60,791 nt of DNA from SVTX01 sp964526505. Its GTDB lineage: Bacteria > Bacillota > Clostridia > Oscillospirales > CAG-272. Under the pieces are notes generated by a model, which was not told the origin of the DNA, made no database searches, and worked only from the letters and a program-made list of their open reading frames with translations. This document shows positions 41,214 through 49,830 of this stretch, piece after piece. Location of the stretch: the NCBI GenBank assembly GCA_964526505.1, contig CAZGJC010000006.1, positions 1-60,791 of the forward strand. The letters run 5' to 3'. The position numbers were made by a program, and so were the translations under genes. Each line of letters begins with the position of its first letter. The stretch's first letter is position 1.

Positions 41214-41881
41214 TTGATTACCGCCTTGTATCCGAGTCCGTGTACGGTTTGTATTTCAAAATCCTTGCAATCGGATAACTTCGAGCGTAATTTCGTCATA
41301 TAAACGTCAACCGTGCGTGTACTTGTCTGTGTATCAACGTCCCAAAATTCGTCCATAAGTTGAGTGCGTGTAAACGTCTTTTTCGGATATGACAAGAGTT
41401 TATATAATAAATCAAACTCACGTGCCGTAAGAGAAATCTCCTCCCCTCCGAGCATAGCCGACCGCTCGTCAGCATCCATAATAAACGAACCTATCTCCAA
41501 ACGCCGACTCGACGCAATCTTCGACCGCCTGAGTAACGCACCTATGCGTAATAATAATTCGTCAAGATCCACGGGCTTTACCATGTAATCGTCAATGCCC
41601 GCCGAAAATCCTCTCTGTTTTGACGCAAAATCGTCTCTTGCCGTCATAAATAAAATCGGAATGTCGCTGTTCAGCGAACGTACCGTTCCGGCAAATTCGA
41701 ACCCGTCAATATCAGGCATCATAATATCCGATATAATAAGGTCAAACGTATACTTGTACATTTCGTCATAAGCGTCGGACGCACAAAGCGAGCCGACCGC
41801 TCCGTATCCGTTCATATTTAAAAACGAACAAACCGACCTGTTAAGATCTTTGTCGTCCTCAACAACAAGAATTTTGAACAT
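41210..41881 (-). CDS. OmpR/PhoB-family response regulator
   Basis: 223 residues from the ATG at 41881 (GGAGG, 6 bases upstream); the longer frame start is rejected. The receiver domain has the acidic pair EDD (8-10), phosphorylated Asp52 in IISDIMMPDIDGFEF, and K in MVKPVDLDELLLRI. The C-terminal winged helix shows EISLTAREFDLLYKLLSYPK then RTVDVYMTKLRSKLSD. It probably controls the ABC operon upstream (42048-45865) and its own. Good -10 but no -35 elements upstream of both operons fit an activator. Confidence 0.93.
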   Translation of the reverse strand: MFKILVVEDDKDLNRSVCSFLNMNGYGAVGSLCASDAYDEMYKYTFDLIISDIMMPDIDGFEFAGTVRSLNSDIPILFMTARDDFASKQRGFSAGIDDYMVKPVDLDELLLRIGALLRRSKIASSRRLEIGSFIMDADERSAMLGGEEISLTAREFDLLYKLLSYPKKTFTRTQLMDEFWDVDTQTSTRTVDVYMTKLRSKLSDCKDFEIQTVHGLGYKAVIK

Positions 41882-42000
41882 ATAACGCCTCCGAATAATT
41901 TTAACCGTCGCCACACGCAACAAGCCATTATATATTCATTGTATCACGTAAATGTTAAAATTTTGTTTGTATTTTAGAATACTTGCGATATTTTTATAAA

Positions 42001-42042
42001 ATCTCGGAAACAGTACGAAAAAATCCGCCATATTCCCGAGAT
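42001..42042 (-). terminator. Weak terminator after the ABC operon
   Basis: ATCTCGG and CCGAGAT arms (42001-42007 and 42036-42042) pair around a long loop, followed on the minus strand by TTTTAT. It lies between the ABC operon and the response regulator gene. A TATAAT (complement of 41927-41932) for the regulator lies downstream, with no clear -35. Confidence 0.4.
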
Positions 42043-42047
42043 GAAAC

Positions 42048-42860
42048 TTAAACCAACGCCGTTTTATTAAGTATAGCCTTGCTCAATGCACCGAGTCCCA
42101 ATGAGAATATAATCCCACCGACAAGACAAAGAACTACGTTTGTAATTCCCGAAGAAAGCGGAGTTATAAGCGAAACTGTCATAAACAACAGCATACCACC
42201 GCCCAGAGAACCGCATATACCGAGCCACGTTTTCTGTTTTGTCGCCGCACTGATACAAGTAAATATCGACACAAATACAGGAATCAAAAATATCTTCGCA
42301 AGTACGCAACACACTATATTAAACGCTCCGAGACCATGCAAATCAAAAGATAATCCTGCAATCATACCGCCAAGTATTGAGCCTGTAAAGTAACATAATA
42401 CCATAAGCGTACCGCATATAAATCCCATTATATTTTTTGATATCACGTATTCGGTTCGTTTCGCTCTCACCGAAAAAATATTTTTCGCATATCCGCTTCT
42501 GAAATCTTCCGAAATAAATAAACAAACGAAAATCGCAACACCCATAAATACCATATTTATGTTGCACATCCCGAAAACTTCCGAACCGCCCATATCTTCC
42601 GCCCCGGGCAAAGTTCCGATATTCTGCCACGTATTCTCAGGACCTCGCATAACGCTTTCGACTCCCGTTTGAGGATCGACCGACACCGAACCGTCCATCA
42701 TACTCATCATAACCGTCATAATTACGGGAATAAGAAACGAAACCGCAATGATAATATAAAACTGTTTTGATTTTATGAGCCTTCTACCGTCCGACAAAAA
42801 CATACTTTTCATTCTCTTGCCGAAACCGAACGGCTCTGTTTTTATATTTTCATCAGTCAT
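42048..42860 (-). CDS. ABC-2 type transporter permease (first pair)
   Basis: 270 residues from the ATG at 42860. Six hydrophobic segments, for example FYIIIAVSFLIPVIMTVMMS, VFMGVAIFVCLFISEDFRSG and MGFICGTLMVLCYFTGSILG. The SEDFRSGYAKNIFSVRAKRTEYVISK loop (two blocks) is typical of the ABC-2 permeases linked to bacitracin and lantibiotic resistance. It overlaps the preceding ATPase gene by 4 bases, and is homologous to the permease at 43766. Confidence 0.85.
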   Translation of the reverse strand: MTDENIKTEPFGFGKRMKSMFLSDGRRLIKSKQFYIIIAVSFLIPVIMTVMMSMMDGSVSVDPQTGVESVMRGPENTWQNIGTLPGAEDMGGSEVFGMCNINMVFMGVAIFVCLFISEDFRSGYAKNIFSVRAKRTEYVISKNIMGFICGTLMVLCYFTGSILGGMIAGLSFDLHGLGAFNIVCCVLAKIFLIPVFVSIFTCISAATKQKTWLGICGSLGGGMLLFMTVSLITPLSSGITNVVLCLVGGIIFSLGLGALSKAILNKTALV

Positions 42861-43753
42861 TTTTTCTCCTCCATAAGATTGATGTAGTATTCTTCCAAAC
42901 CTATTTTGTCGGTGTATACCTCCTGCACGCAAATTCCGTTTTCGTACAAGTGCGAAACAACGTCTTCGACACTTTTCGAGTCGTAAATTCTCAGTACGTC
43001 CTCATCTTCCTCAACACGGGAATATTTGCCCGAAAGCAATATCTTCGCTCGGCTCTTTTCTCTGACCTTTATCGCAACGTATACGGGACAGTCTGCGTCG
43101 AGTTCCTCCGCCGTCACCTCGCAAATCATCTTGCCGTGACGAATAATTCCGTAATGCGTCGCAACCTTTTGAAGTTCTCCGAGCAGATGCGACGAGATTA
43201 TAATACTGCGTTTTCCGTCCTTTACGATATCGCAAAAAATCTCACGCATTATTCTCATACCGTCGGCGTCAAGACCGTTTAGCGGTTCGTCAAGTACAAG
43301 GAGCAACGGATCTCCGAGCAGTGCCATCGCAATTCCGACTCTTTGTTTCATACCGAGCGAACAATTTTTGTATTTGTTGCCCGATGCACCCTCCATGCGA
43401 ACGATTTTGAGCATTTCAACCACCTTACGCTCGGGGTCGTCAAGTGAAAGGTTACGAGCCTGTATCATCATATTGTCAAATACCGTAAGTCCTCCAAAAC
43501 ACCCGGGTGACTCTATCAATACACCGATTTTCGATCTTACGTCCCCGTCGGTATAGTCCCTGCCGTATATTTTCACCGACCCACCGCTCTTAGGAATAAG
43601 ACCGCATATTATTTTTTCGGTGGTGGATTTTCCGCTTCCGTTCTCTCCGATAAATCCGTAAATCGCACCGACAGGCACCGTCATATCGAGACCGCACAGA
43701 GCCTGCTTTTCCCCGAAGTTTTTACTTAAATTTTTTATCTCAACCGCATTCAT
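42857..43753 (-). CDS. ABC transporter ATP-binding protein (first pair)
   Basis: 298 residues. Walker A GENGSGKST, Q-loop ESPG, signature CSLGMKQRVG, Walker B LLVLDEP, and the H-loop ISSHLL are all present. It belongs to the BcrA/LanF type that drives ABC-2 permeases, with a C-terminal domain of about 80 residues (VYVAIKVREKSRAKILLSGK). It forms a pair with the permease at 42048, and closely resembles the ATPase at 44578. Confidence 0.92.
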   Translation of the reverse strand: MNAVEIKNLSKNFGEKQALCGLDMTVPVGAIYGFIGENGSGKSTTEKIICGLIPKSGGSVKIYGRDYTDGDVRSKIGVLIESPGCFGGLTVFDNMMIQARNLSLDDPERKVVEMLKIVRMEGASGNKYKNCSLGMKQRVGIAMALLGDPLLLVLDEPLNGLDADGMRIMREIFCDIVKDGKRSIIISSHLLGELQKVATHYGIIRHGKMICEVTAEELDADCPVYVAIKVREKSRAKILLSGKYSRVEEDEDVLRIYDSKSVEDVVSHLYENGICVQEVYTDKIGLEEYYINLMEEKK

Positions 43754-43765
43754 TACAATCCTCCG

Positions 43766-44581
43766 TCAATATACGTCGCACGCAGATAAAATTTTAGTCC
43801 CGAGGACGTTGTATATAACAGCCCACAAGGCGGACACCGCCAAACAAATAATAAGCGTTCCGATACTGCTCGAAAGACTTGCGTTGACCGACGCACCGTA
43901 TAAAAATATATTTAAAAACCATACGGGAAGCGATAACCCCTCAACAATCGAAGCAATTCCTATAATGAGTATTCCCGTTCCGAAGAAGAACGACGAACAA
44001 ATGGATACTCCGAAATATTTTCTGAAAATAACGTTTAAGAACGTGTAAAGACTTGCCCATCCGAAACTCATAATCATCTTGCCCAAAATCGAAATTATAA
44101 GAGACCCGGCATCAACGTCAAAAGAAAGACCTGCGAAAATACCGCCCGCAATACATCCCAAAAGATAGGTAATACACATGCAAGCCATGGCAAACGCACA
44201 CACAATGCTTTTGGATATCATGTAGTCTTGCTTTTTCGGATGCGTGGTAAATAACTGCTTTACGTATCCGGATTTGTAATCGTGACCTATAAAAATCGAA
44301 ACCATAATTCCGCCGAATATAAACACCATATTCATATTTGCATATTCGCTTATCGTGCCTGCCACGTATATAGACTCATCCGACGCAATTATATTCCAAG
44401 CGTTCCCGTAAAGTTGCTCACCATCTCCGCCCGTGCCTAAAATCATAGCTGGAATTATCATTGCAATAAAAAGAAAAATGTAAAAAAGCGGAGTGTTGAA
44501 CAGACGATAAAAATCAACGAAAAGCATACTTTTTATTCTCTCCGTAAATTTCGGAGAGTCAAATTTCATCTCTTCCGTCAT
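43766..44581 (-). CDS. ABC-2 type transporter permease (second pair)
   Basis: 271 residues, about six membrane segments (FYIFLFIAMIIPAMILGTGG, MVFIFGGIMVSIFIGHDYKS). The loop IGHDYKSGYVKQLFTTHPKK and QDYMISKSIVCAFAMACMCI corresponds to the same positions in the permease at 42048, so both arose by duplication. The start overlaps the ATPase gene by 4 bases (ATGA). Confidence 0.85.
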   Translation of the reverse strand: MTEEMKFDSPKFTERIKSMLFVDFYRLFNTPLFYIFLFIAMIIPAMILGTGGDGEQLYGNAWNIIASDESIYVAGTISEYANMNMVFIFGGIMVSIFIGHDYKSGYVKQLFTTHPKKQDYMISKSIVCAFAMACMCITYLLGCIAGGIFAGLSFDVDAGSLIISILGKMIMSFGWASLYTFLNVIFRKYFGVSICSSFFFGTGILIIGIASIVEGLSLPVWFLNIFLYGASVNASLSSSIGTLIICLAVSALWAVIYNVLGTKILSACDVY

Positions 44582-45483
44582 ATTTCAGCCTCCTTTTTCG
44601 ACATAAGTTCCACGTAGTACTCTTCAAGTCCTATTTTTTTCTTTCTCATCTCACTCACAATATAACCACGACGCATAAGAGTGTCAACTATCTCCTCCGT
44701 GTCGTCCGTATCGTAAATGCGTATAGCGTCTCCGTCAATTCTCACGTCTTCATACTTTTCGGATAAAACTTCAAACGCTCCCGAGACGTCACGTACTTTA
44801 AGCGAGGTGTAAACCTGTGATCTTGCGTCCATCTCTTCTGCGGACATCTCCATTATCATTTTTCCACTGCGTATTATTCCGTAGTGTGTCGCAATTTTTT
44901 CAAGTTCTCCCAACACGTGTGACGATATAAGCACCGTGCAACCGCACTTTTGCGTTATATCCACAAGTACCTCTCGCATAATCCGCATACCGTCCGTATC
45001 AAGACCGTTTATCGGCTCATCGAGAATAAGCAATGCCGGGTTACCGAGTAATGCCATGGCAATACCTATACGCTGTTTCATACCGAGCGAACAATTTTTG
45101 AATTTTATATGTGCCGAATCGCTCATGCGAACAATTTCGAGTACACGCTCTATTTCACTCTCCGGGTTTTCAATACCCAAATTCAACGTTTGCATACGCA
45201 AATTCTTGTATACGCTTGAACCGGGAAAACACCCTGCGTTTTCAATCAAAGCCCCGACTCTCACTCTTACGCCTGCGTCCGTAAAATCTCTGCCGAAAAG
45301 TTTAATCTCTCCGCAGTCGGGTACAAGATGACCGCAAATCAACTTTTCCGTGGTTGATTTTCCGCTTCCGTTCTCTCCGATAAACCCGTAGATCGCTCCG
45401 ACAGGCACGGTCATACTTAAATTGTCCACGGCATACATATTGCGAAAACTTTTGGAAAGCCCTCTTATCTCTATGGCGTTCAT
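44578..45483 (-). CDS. ABC transporter ATP-binding protein (second pair)
   Basis: 301 residues. Walker A GENGSGKST, signature CSLGMKQRIG, Walker B LLILDEP and H-loop LISSHVLGEL. The sequence follows that of the ATPase at 42857 nearly block by block (SMTVPVGAIYGFIGENGSGK, GLDTDGMRIMREV), showing a tandem duplication of the ATPase-permease unit. Substrate unknown; peptides or antibiotics are the usual cargo of this type. Confidence 0.92.
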   Translation of the reverse strand: MNAIEIRGLSKSFRNMYAVDNLSMTVPVGAIYGFIGENGSGKSTTEKLICGHLVPDCGEIKLFGRDFTDAGVRVRVGALIENAGCFPGSSVYKNLRMQTLNLGIENPESEIERVLEIVRMSDSAHIKFKNCSLGMKQRIGIAMALLGNPALLILDEPINGLDTDGMRIMREVLVDITQKCGCTVLISSHVLGELEKIATHYGIIRSGKMIMEMSAEEMDARSQVYTSLKVRDVSGAFEVLSEKYEDVRIDGDAIRIYDTDDTEEIVDTLMRRGYIVSEMRKKKIGLEEYYVELMSKKEAEI

Positions 45484-45499
45484 TATTCTCCTCCGAAAT

Positions 45500-45865
45500 T
45501 TATCCGTTGATTATCTTCTCGCTGAGTTCCAAAATCTCCGCAGAATATTTTTTTCGGCGTGATTTCAAAATTCCCTTGTATATGGGATAATTTATAATTG
45601 CCAAAACCATTCCGATAACACCGACCGCCATGCCGACTCCGAAAGCGTGCGGAATGCCGACCTTGCTTGCGATGTCTGTCATAATAAGACTCATTCCCGC
45701 ACCCATAATAACTGCTGATACACTTCCGAATATATATGCAAATACGTTTGCCGGTCTGCTTGCCTTTTTGTCAATCGCACAAAGCACGTCTATGTCCGTT
45801 ACCTGCTTTTCTTCGTACTTCTCTCTTATCTTGTTTGCCGTAAATTCTTTATTTTCGTTTTTCAT
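45500..45865 (-). CDS. Small two-segment membrane protein (paralogue of 38847-39254)
   Basis: 121 residues. KIREKYEEKQ at the start, membrane segments at about 43-65 (AYIFGSVSAVIMGAGMSLIM) and 75-97 (VGMAVGVIGMVLAIINYPIY), and AEILELSEKI at the end, the same pattern as the protein at 38847. First gene of the ABC operon. A TATAAT (complement of 45898-45903) lies 33 bases upstream without a good -35, which fits activation by the response regulator. Confidence 0.75.
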   Translation of the reverse strand: MKNENKEFTANKIREKYEEKQVTDIDVLCAIDKKASRPANVFAYIFGSVSAVIMGAGMSLIMTDIASKVGIPHAFGVGMAVGVIGMVLAIINYPIYKGILKSRRKKYSAEILELSEKIING

Positions 45866-45966
45866 AAAAAGTTACCTCTCTGTTATTTGTTGGCGTAATT
45901 ATACCCTCTCCTTATTTGGAATTTCTTTATAAAATGTTTGTGAAATGTTAATTTGCAAAACCACAC

Positions 45967-46027
45967 AAAAAAATCTCACGGATTTCTCGGGCCGCCGTAT
46001 TGCAAACCCTCATAAATCCGTGAGATT
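45967..46027 (-). terminator. Terminator of the beta-helix lipoprotein gene
   Basis: AATCTCACGGATTT and AAATCCGTGAGATT (45972-45985 and 46014-46027) form a 14-bp stem, followed on the minus strand by seven T. The loop is long (28 bases) and GC-rich. Confidence 0.85.
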
Positions 46028-46040
46028 GTAATTTAATTTA

Positions 46041-48209
46041 TCAGTTCCAACAAACGCCGTCGGAATTTAAAGTTGCATTGCTTGAAGTTTCGGTTTTAAT
46101 GCTTGCCGACGAACTTCCGAGAACAATAACGTATGACTGTAACGCAACGGGCATTTTCACCGTAGCGGTAACGTTACCCATGTCAACGACAAGATAAGTA
46201 CCCTTACTTAAATTTTCCCGTGACGTTTTACCGATACTCGAAAAGTTCTGACAGTGAATCGCTTCGCTTGTCATTCCTCTGTTCGGCATTATAGCAACAA
46301 CGTAACCGCCCGTGTATTTGTATCCGTCTTCGGTGTCTATCGCAGAGTCGCCACCCGAAGTCGAAACAATAACCGTATTACCACCTGAAAATTCAATTCC
46401 GCCGTACGATGTCCTGCTGTTGGAATCTATACCGTCGCCCGAACAGTAAACGTAAATATTTCCACCGCTTATGGAAATGGCAGTTCCCGACGTTGCGACG
46501 CCGTTTATTCCGTCGTCGGAAGCCAGAACCGATATATCTCCTCCGCTGATATTCACAATATTGCCTTCAAGTCCTTCGTAACTGTGCGTCACCGAAACCG
46601 TACCCGACGTAATCGATAAAGTTCCGTCGGCGTGTATTCCGTCATCGTTGCTGTAAAGGGTGAGGGTACCGCCGTTTATTGTAACGTTTCCCGTCGGTGT
46701 CTCGCCGTTTTCAAGTTCAACGTCACTGTTTGCGTGTATGGCGTCGTCGTATGATTTAATATTTATAACACCGTCGCTTACGATAATCTCATTGTCGGCT
46801 TTGATTCCCTTGGTCGAATGGTCGCCCTTTTCGGTGTTGCCGTCTTGCATACCGCCAAAGCCTCCCATACCTCCGCCGAAACCGCCCATTCCGCCTCCAA
46901 ACGAGGGATTTTGCGTCGTCGTGTAGTTTGTCCAGGTGTAACCCTTGTTTGATATTGCGATAGTGTCGTAAGAATCACTGATCGTCATCTCGTCAGATGC
47001 TATCTCGTAATCCTCTTCCTGACCCTGTTCCATGCCTGACGAATATATAAAGAACTTTATTTTGTCATATCCCGTCAATTTGTCAAACGTGTAATAATAG
47101 TAAGACGTTCTTCCGCCACTCACCTGTGAGTCGTATTTTGCATTGACCCACTTAAATTCACCCGTCTGCGAATTGATATATTTTACCGAATAATTGTAAT
47201 TTTTGCTTGTGTACCTGATGTAGTATTGATCCTCTGACGTGTCGATTATCTCGCTTGAATAGTTTGAATATTTGTCCGTGTAAATATTCAGCGTTGTCGA
47301 ATCACCCTCGATCATAACGTCATATGAAGCGTCGATTCCGTCGCATGCCGCATAAATCGTGTGTTCTCCGCCCGATATTTTCACTATTCCACGCTGATTT
47401 CCCTTTTTGGAAAGATCGCTGTTCTTGGTCTTTATGCCGTCGCCTGCCGTTGCTATAAGCGTCGTACTTCCGCTCTCTATCTCAACACCGTCGTTTCCTT
47501 TGAGTGCGTTGTCCACGCAGGAGACAAATAAAGTAAGATTTTTAACTTCCAAATCATCCTTTGTGTGTATTCCGTTGTTGTTTTCGGATATAACCGTCAA
47601 CTCGCCCTTACCGCAAAGTTTGAGATCAACTTTGGAATATACCGCCGCCGAATATAAAGTATCGTCATCGCCTATTGCATCTCTGGTATCGTATATATAG
47701 TTTTTGGTTTCTTTTTTTGCCGAGAGAGAAACTTTGTCTCCGCTCAAAATCGTAATCGGATTTGTGCTGTCGCACACAAGCGAGAAATTCGCAAATACAA
47801 GTTCGAATTTATAGTCGTCACCCATATCTATAACTATGTTTCCGCTGAACTTTCCCGAAATGGAATACTCGGAATCTTCCGTGATGTTTGAAAAGGTTAT
47901 GGTACTGCCGTCAACGCTGTAAGCCCCCTCGGTACCCGAAGTATAACTTATCTCGTATTCCGTGGACTCTTCCTCAAAATATCCGTCGTAAGCACCCGTC
48001 GAACTTATCTCTTCGCCGAAACTGTCGTCATCCCCTCCGAGCGGTGAGTTTTCGGTATTTTCGTCGAATATATTTCCGCCGAGTCCCATGCTATCTCCCT
48101 CTCCGTCAAGACCGCCGTCAAGACCTCCGCCGACGTCGCCCCTGCGTAAAGTGCAACTCGTGCATATAAGTAAGCTCAACAGTACTACTGCAATAATTTT
48201 GATTTTCAT
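46041..48209 (-). CDS. Carbohydrate-binding beta-helix lipoprotein (Cthe_2159/DUF4353 type)
   Basis: 722 residues from the ATG at 48209, with AAGAAGGTG upstream. Lipobox ICTSC with Cys19, then a linker rich in G, D and E. Two stretches of beta-helix repeats are seen: GIHTKDDLEVKNLTLFVSC, ALKGNDGVEIESGSTTLIA, GDGIKTKNSD, and later DGIHADGTLSITSGTVSVTH, YEGLEGNIVNISGGDISVLA, DDGINGV. This pattern matches the right-handed helix of Cthe_2159-type carbohydrate-binding proteins. Between them is a G/M-rich region (GGGMGGFGGGMGGFGG). It follows the DUF4956 and VTC genes, a combination often seen with CotH-like or beta-helix surface proteins. Confidence 0.85.
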   Translation of the reverse strand: MKIKIIAVVLLSLLICTSCTLRRGDVGGGLDGGLDGEGDSMGLGGNIFDENTENSPLGGDDDSFGEEISSTGAYDGYFEEESTEYEISYTSGTEGAYSVDGSTITFSNITEDSEYSISGKFSGNIVIDMGDDYKFELVFANFSLVCDSTNPITILSGDKVSLSAKKETKNYIYDTRDAIGDDDTLYSAAVYSKVDLKLCGKGELTVISENNNGIHTKDDLEVKNLTLFVSCVDNALKGNDGVEIESGSTTLIATAGDGIKTKNSDLSKKGNQRGIVKISGGEHTIYAACDGIDASYDVMIEGDSTTLNIYTDKYSNYSSEIIDTSEDQYYIRYTSKNYNYSVKYINSQTGEFKWVNAKYDSQVSGGRTSYYYYTFDKLTGYDKIKFFIYSSGMEQGQEEDYEIASDEMTISDSYDTIAISNKGYTWTNYTTTQNPSFGGGMGGFGGGMGGFGGMQDGNTEKGDHSTKGIKADNEIIVSDGVINIKSYDDAIHANSDVELENGETPTGNVTINGGTLTLYSNDDGIHADGTLSITSGTVSVTHSYEGLEGNIVNISGGDISVLASDDGINGVATSGTAISISGGNIYVYCSGDGIDSNSRTSYGGIEFSGGNTVIVSTSGGDSAIDTEDGYKYTGGYVVAIMPNRGMTSEAIHCQNFSSIGKTSRENLSKGTYLVVDMGNVTATVKMPVALQSYVIVLGSSSASIKTETSSNATLNSDGVCWN

Positions 48210-48240
48210 AAAAACACCTTCTTTTGTTGTATGTATGTTT

Positions 48241-48269
48241 AAAATACCACTTTTATCGGTATTTGTCAA
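48241..48269 (-). promoter_or_regulatory. Possible internal promoter before the beta-helix gene
   Basis: Minus strand: TTGACA (complement of 48264-48269) and TATTTT (complement of 48241-48246), 17 bases apart. The spacer holds an inverted repeat ATACC/GGTAT that could be an operator. It overlaps the 67-base gap before the gene. Confidence 0.55.
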
Positions 48270-48276
48270 ATGTTTT

Positions 48277-48969
48277 TTATAATTCGCCCGTTCTGTTCTC
48301 TTTTTTGGATACCGTAATTTCAAGATTTCCGTTTCTCTCTCTTATCCTGTCTATCATTTGTTTTTCGCAAGACGGATTTTTAAGCGTAATATCGTAAGTC
48401 AAACGAAATAAACTTCCCATATTTGTCGTCTTGACTTTTATAAGTTCGCTCTCCGTGGTGTATTCTTCAAATATGCCGTCAAATACACCCGTATAGTCAA
48501 GACTTTCGGGAATGGTTATCTTAACCGTTTTGCATGCGTCCGATAAGTGAGACGACTTTATCTTCACCACATTGCAAATAATCATCACAATGCAAGTGAT
48601 AAGCGTAAATAAAACCGCATACCCGAGATAACCCATACCCGCTATAAGCCCAGAACCCATGGCGATAAATATCGCCGTGATTTCTTTCGCCGACCCCTGA
48701 GCCGATCTGAACCTCACAAGACCGAAAGCCCCTGCCACGGCAACTCCCGTTCCAATGTTTCCGTTAACCATCATAATTACAACGCACACCACAGCGGGGA
48801 TCAGCGTCAGCGTCACCGCAAAACTTTTCGTGTGACGGTTTTTGTACGTGTACGCCACGCAAAGTATTACACCGATTATAAGCGACACGGCAACGCATAG
48901 CAGAAAATTCCCTACGCTTATAACCTGCGTCCCATCGGCATCAAATAACCCTTTGAATATTTTTTCCAT
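48277..48969 (-). CDS. DUF4956 family membrane protein
   Basis: 230 residues with four membrane segments in the first 140 (GNFLLCVAVSLIIGVILCVA, FAVTLTLIPAVVCVVIMMVN, GLIAGMGYLGYAVLFTLITC). The family motif GLVRFRSAQGSAKEITAIFI lies between segments 3 and 4. A soluble C-terminal domain follows (VKITIPESLDYTGVFDGIFE). Function is unknown, but the gene is commonly next to a VTC-domain gene, as here, suggesting that both act together at the membrane. Confidence 0.9.
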   Translation of the reverse strand: MEKIFKGLFDADGTQVISVGNFLLCVAVSLIIGVILCVAYTYKNRHTKSFAVTLTLIPAVVCVVIMMVNGNIGTGVAVAGAFGLVRFRSAQGSAKEITAIFIAMGSGLIAGMGYLGYAVLFTLITCIVMIICNVVKIKSSHLSDACKTVKITIPESLDYTGVFDGIFEEYTTESELIKVKTTNMGSLFRLTYDITLKNPSCEKQMIDRIRERNGNLEITVSKKENRTGEL

Positions 48970-48995
48970 TGTATTATATCCCCCATATAGAATTT

Positions 48996-49700
48996 TTAAA
49001 CTTTAATTTCTCTGCCTAAAATATATTTTTTGTAAGCCTCTCCGTATTTGGAAAACGAAGTCTTGTATATCTTCCCGTCCGATAATGCCGACGCCATCCA
49101 CAGAGGCATACCGCCTCCGCATTTTATTTCCATTACGTATTTGTCCTCGTCAAGCACGGGCAGACCGTAAGAGTCCGCTCCAAGCGACAAATTATCTTTT
49201 CTGCATAGAATGTTACTGTCAAACGTCACACGAAAACCGCTCTCGTCAAAAGAATAGAACGCCTCACGATCGTATGATAAAAACACAGCGGGAGCAAGTT
49301 CACCGTAAAACTTCAAAAAATAATCTATCTCACGAGATATCTGACTTCCGTCAGACTCGCACTCGCCCATAAGCCACTTCATTGTCTCGTCGTAAGATAA
49401 CGCAAGCCTCCGCTTGTAAACCACGTGGTCAAACTTCTTTTTAAGTTCGACAAACACCTTGTCATCGTCACTCACACATCTGTAACTGCGAACCCTCAAC
49501 TTTTCCTTGTATATCGGCTTTTCAAGCGACGTCCTTATCAGCCTGTAATCGGGCGTGTCAAAATAAAGATTGCGTATCGTCGTCTTGCCGTATGAGTCAA
49601 TTGCCATATAAGGACTCATACGCTCGATAATTTTTCGCTTTTGTTCTTCATTTATTATATATTTTGTCTCTATTCGCTTAAATACCGATTGATATGACAA
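48996..49700 (-). CDS. VTC-domain protein (polyphosphate polymerase-like)
   Basis: 234 residues from the TTG at 49700, chosen because GGGAGG lies 7 bases upstream; an ATG at 49718 is also possible but lacks a good ribosome binding site. The VTC tunnel-fold residues are visible: FKRIETKYIINEEQKRKI, NLYFDTPDYRLIR, KEKLRVRSY, VFVELKKKFDHVVYKRRLAL and YVMEIKCGGGMPLW. Eukaryotic VTC4 makes polyphosphate from ATP. Bacterial members are linked to DUF4956 and surface proteins, and their product is not settled. Confidence 0.88.
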   Translation of the reverse strand: MSYQSVFKRIETKYIINEEQKRKIIERMSPYMAIDSYGKTTIRNLYFDTPDYRLIRTSLEKPIYKEKLRVRSYRCVSDDDKVFVELKKKFDHVVYKRRLALSYDETMKWLMGECESDGSQISREIDYFLKFYGELAPAVFLSYDREAFYSFDESGFRVTFDSNILCRKDNLSLGADSYGLPVLDEDKYVMEIKCGGGMPLWMASALSDGKIYKTSFSKYGEAYKKYILGREIKV

Positions 49701-49780
49701 CTCCACGCCTCCCGTCATTTTGAATTTCCGTTGCAAATAGTATATCATATACCGCTAAAGGATAACTTAAAAAGACAAAT

Positions 49781-49815
49781 AAAAAAATCAAGCAAGGAAA
49801 TTCCTTACTTGATTT
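49781..49815 (-). terminator. Terminator of the second SipW operon
   Basis: On the minus strand AAATCAAGTAAGGAA pairs with TTCCTTGCTTGATTT (49785-49815), followed by a T-run. It ends the operon that starts at 53159. Confidence 0.88.
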
Positions 49816-49830
49816 GATTTTTTTAAGTTA

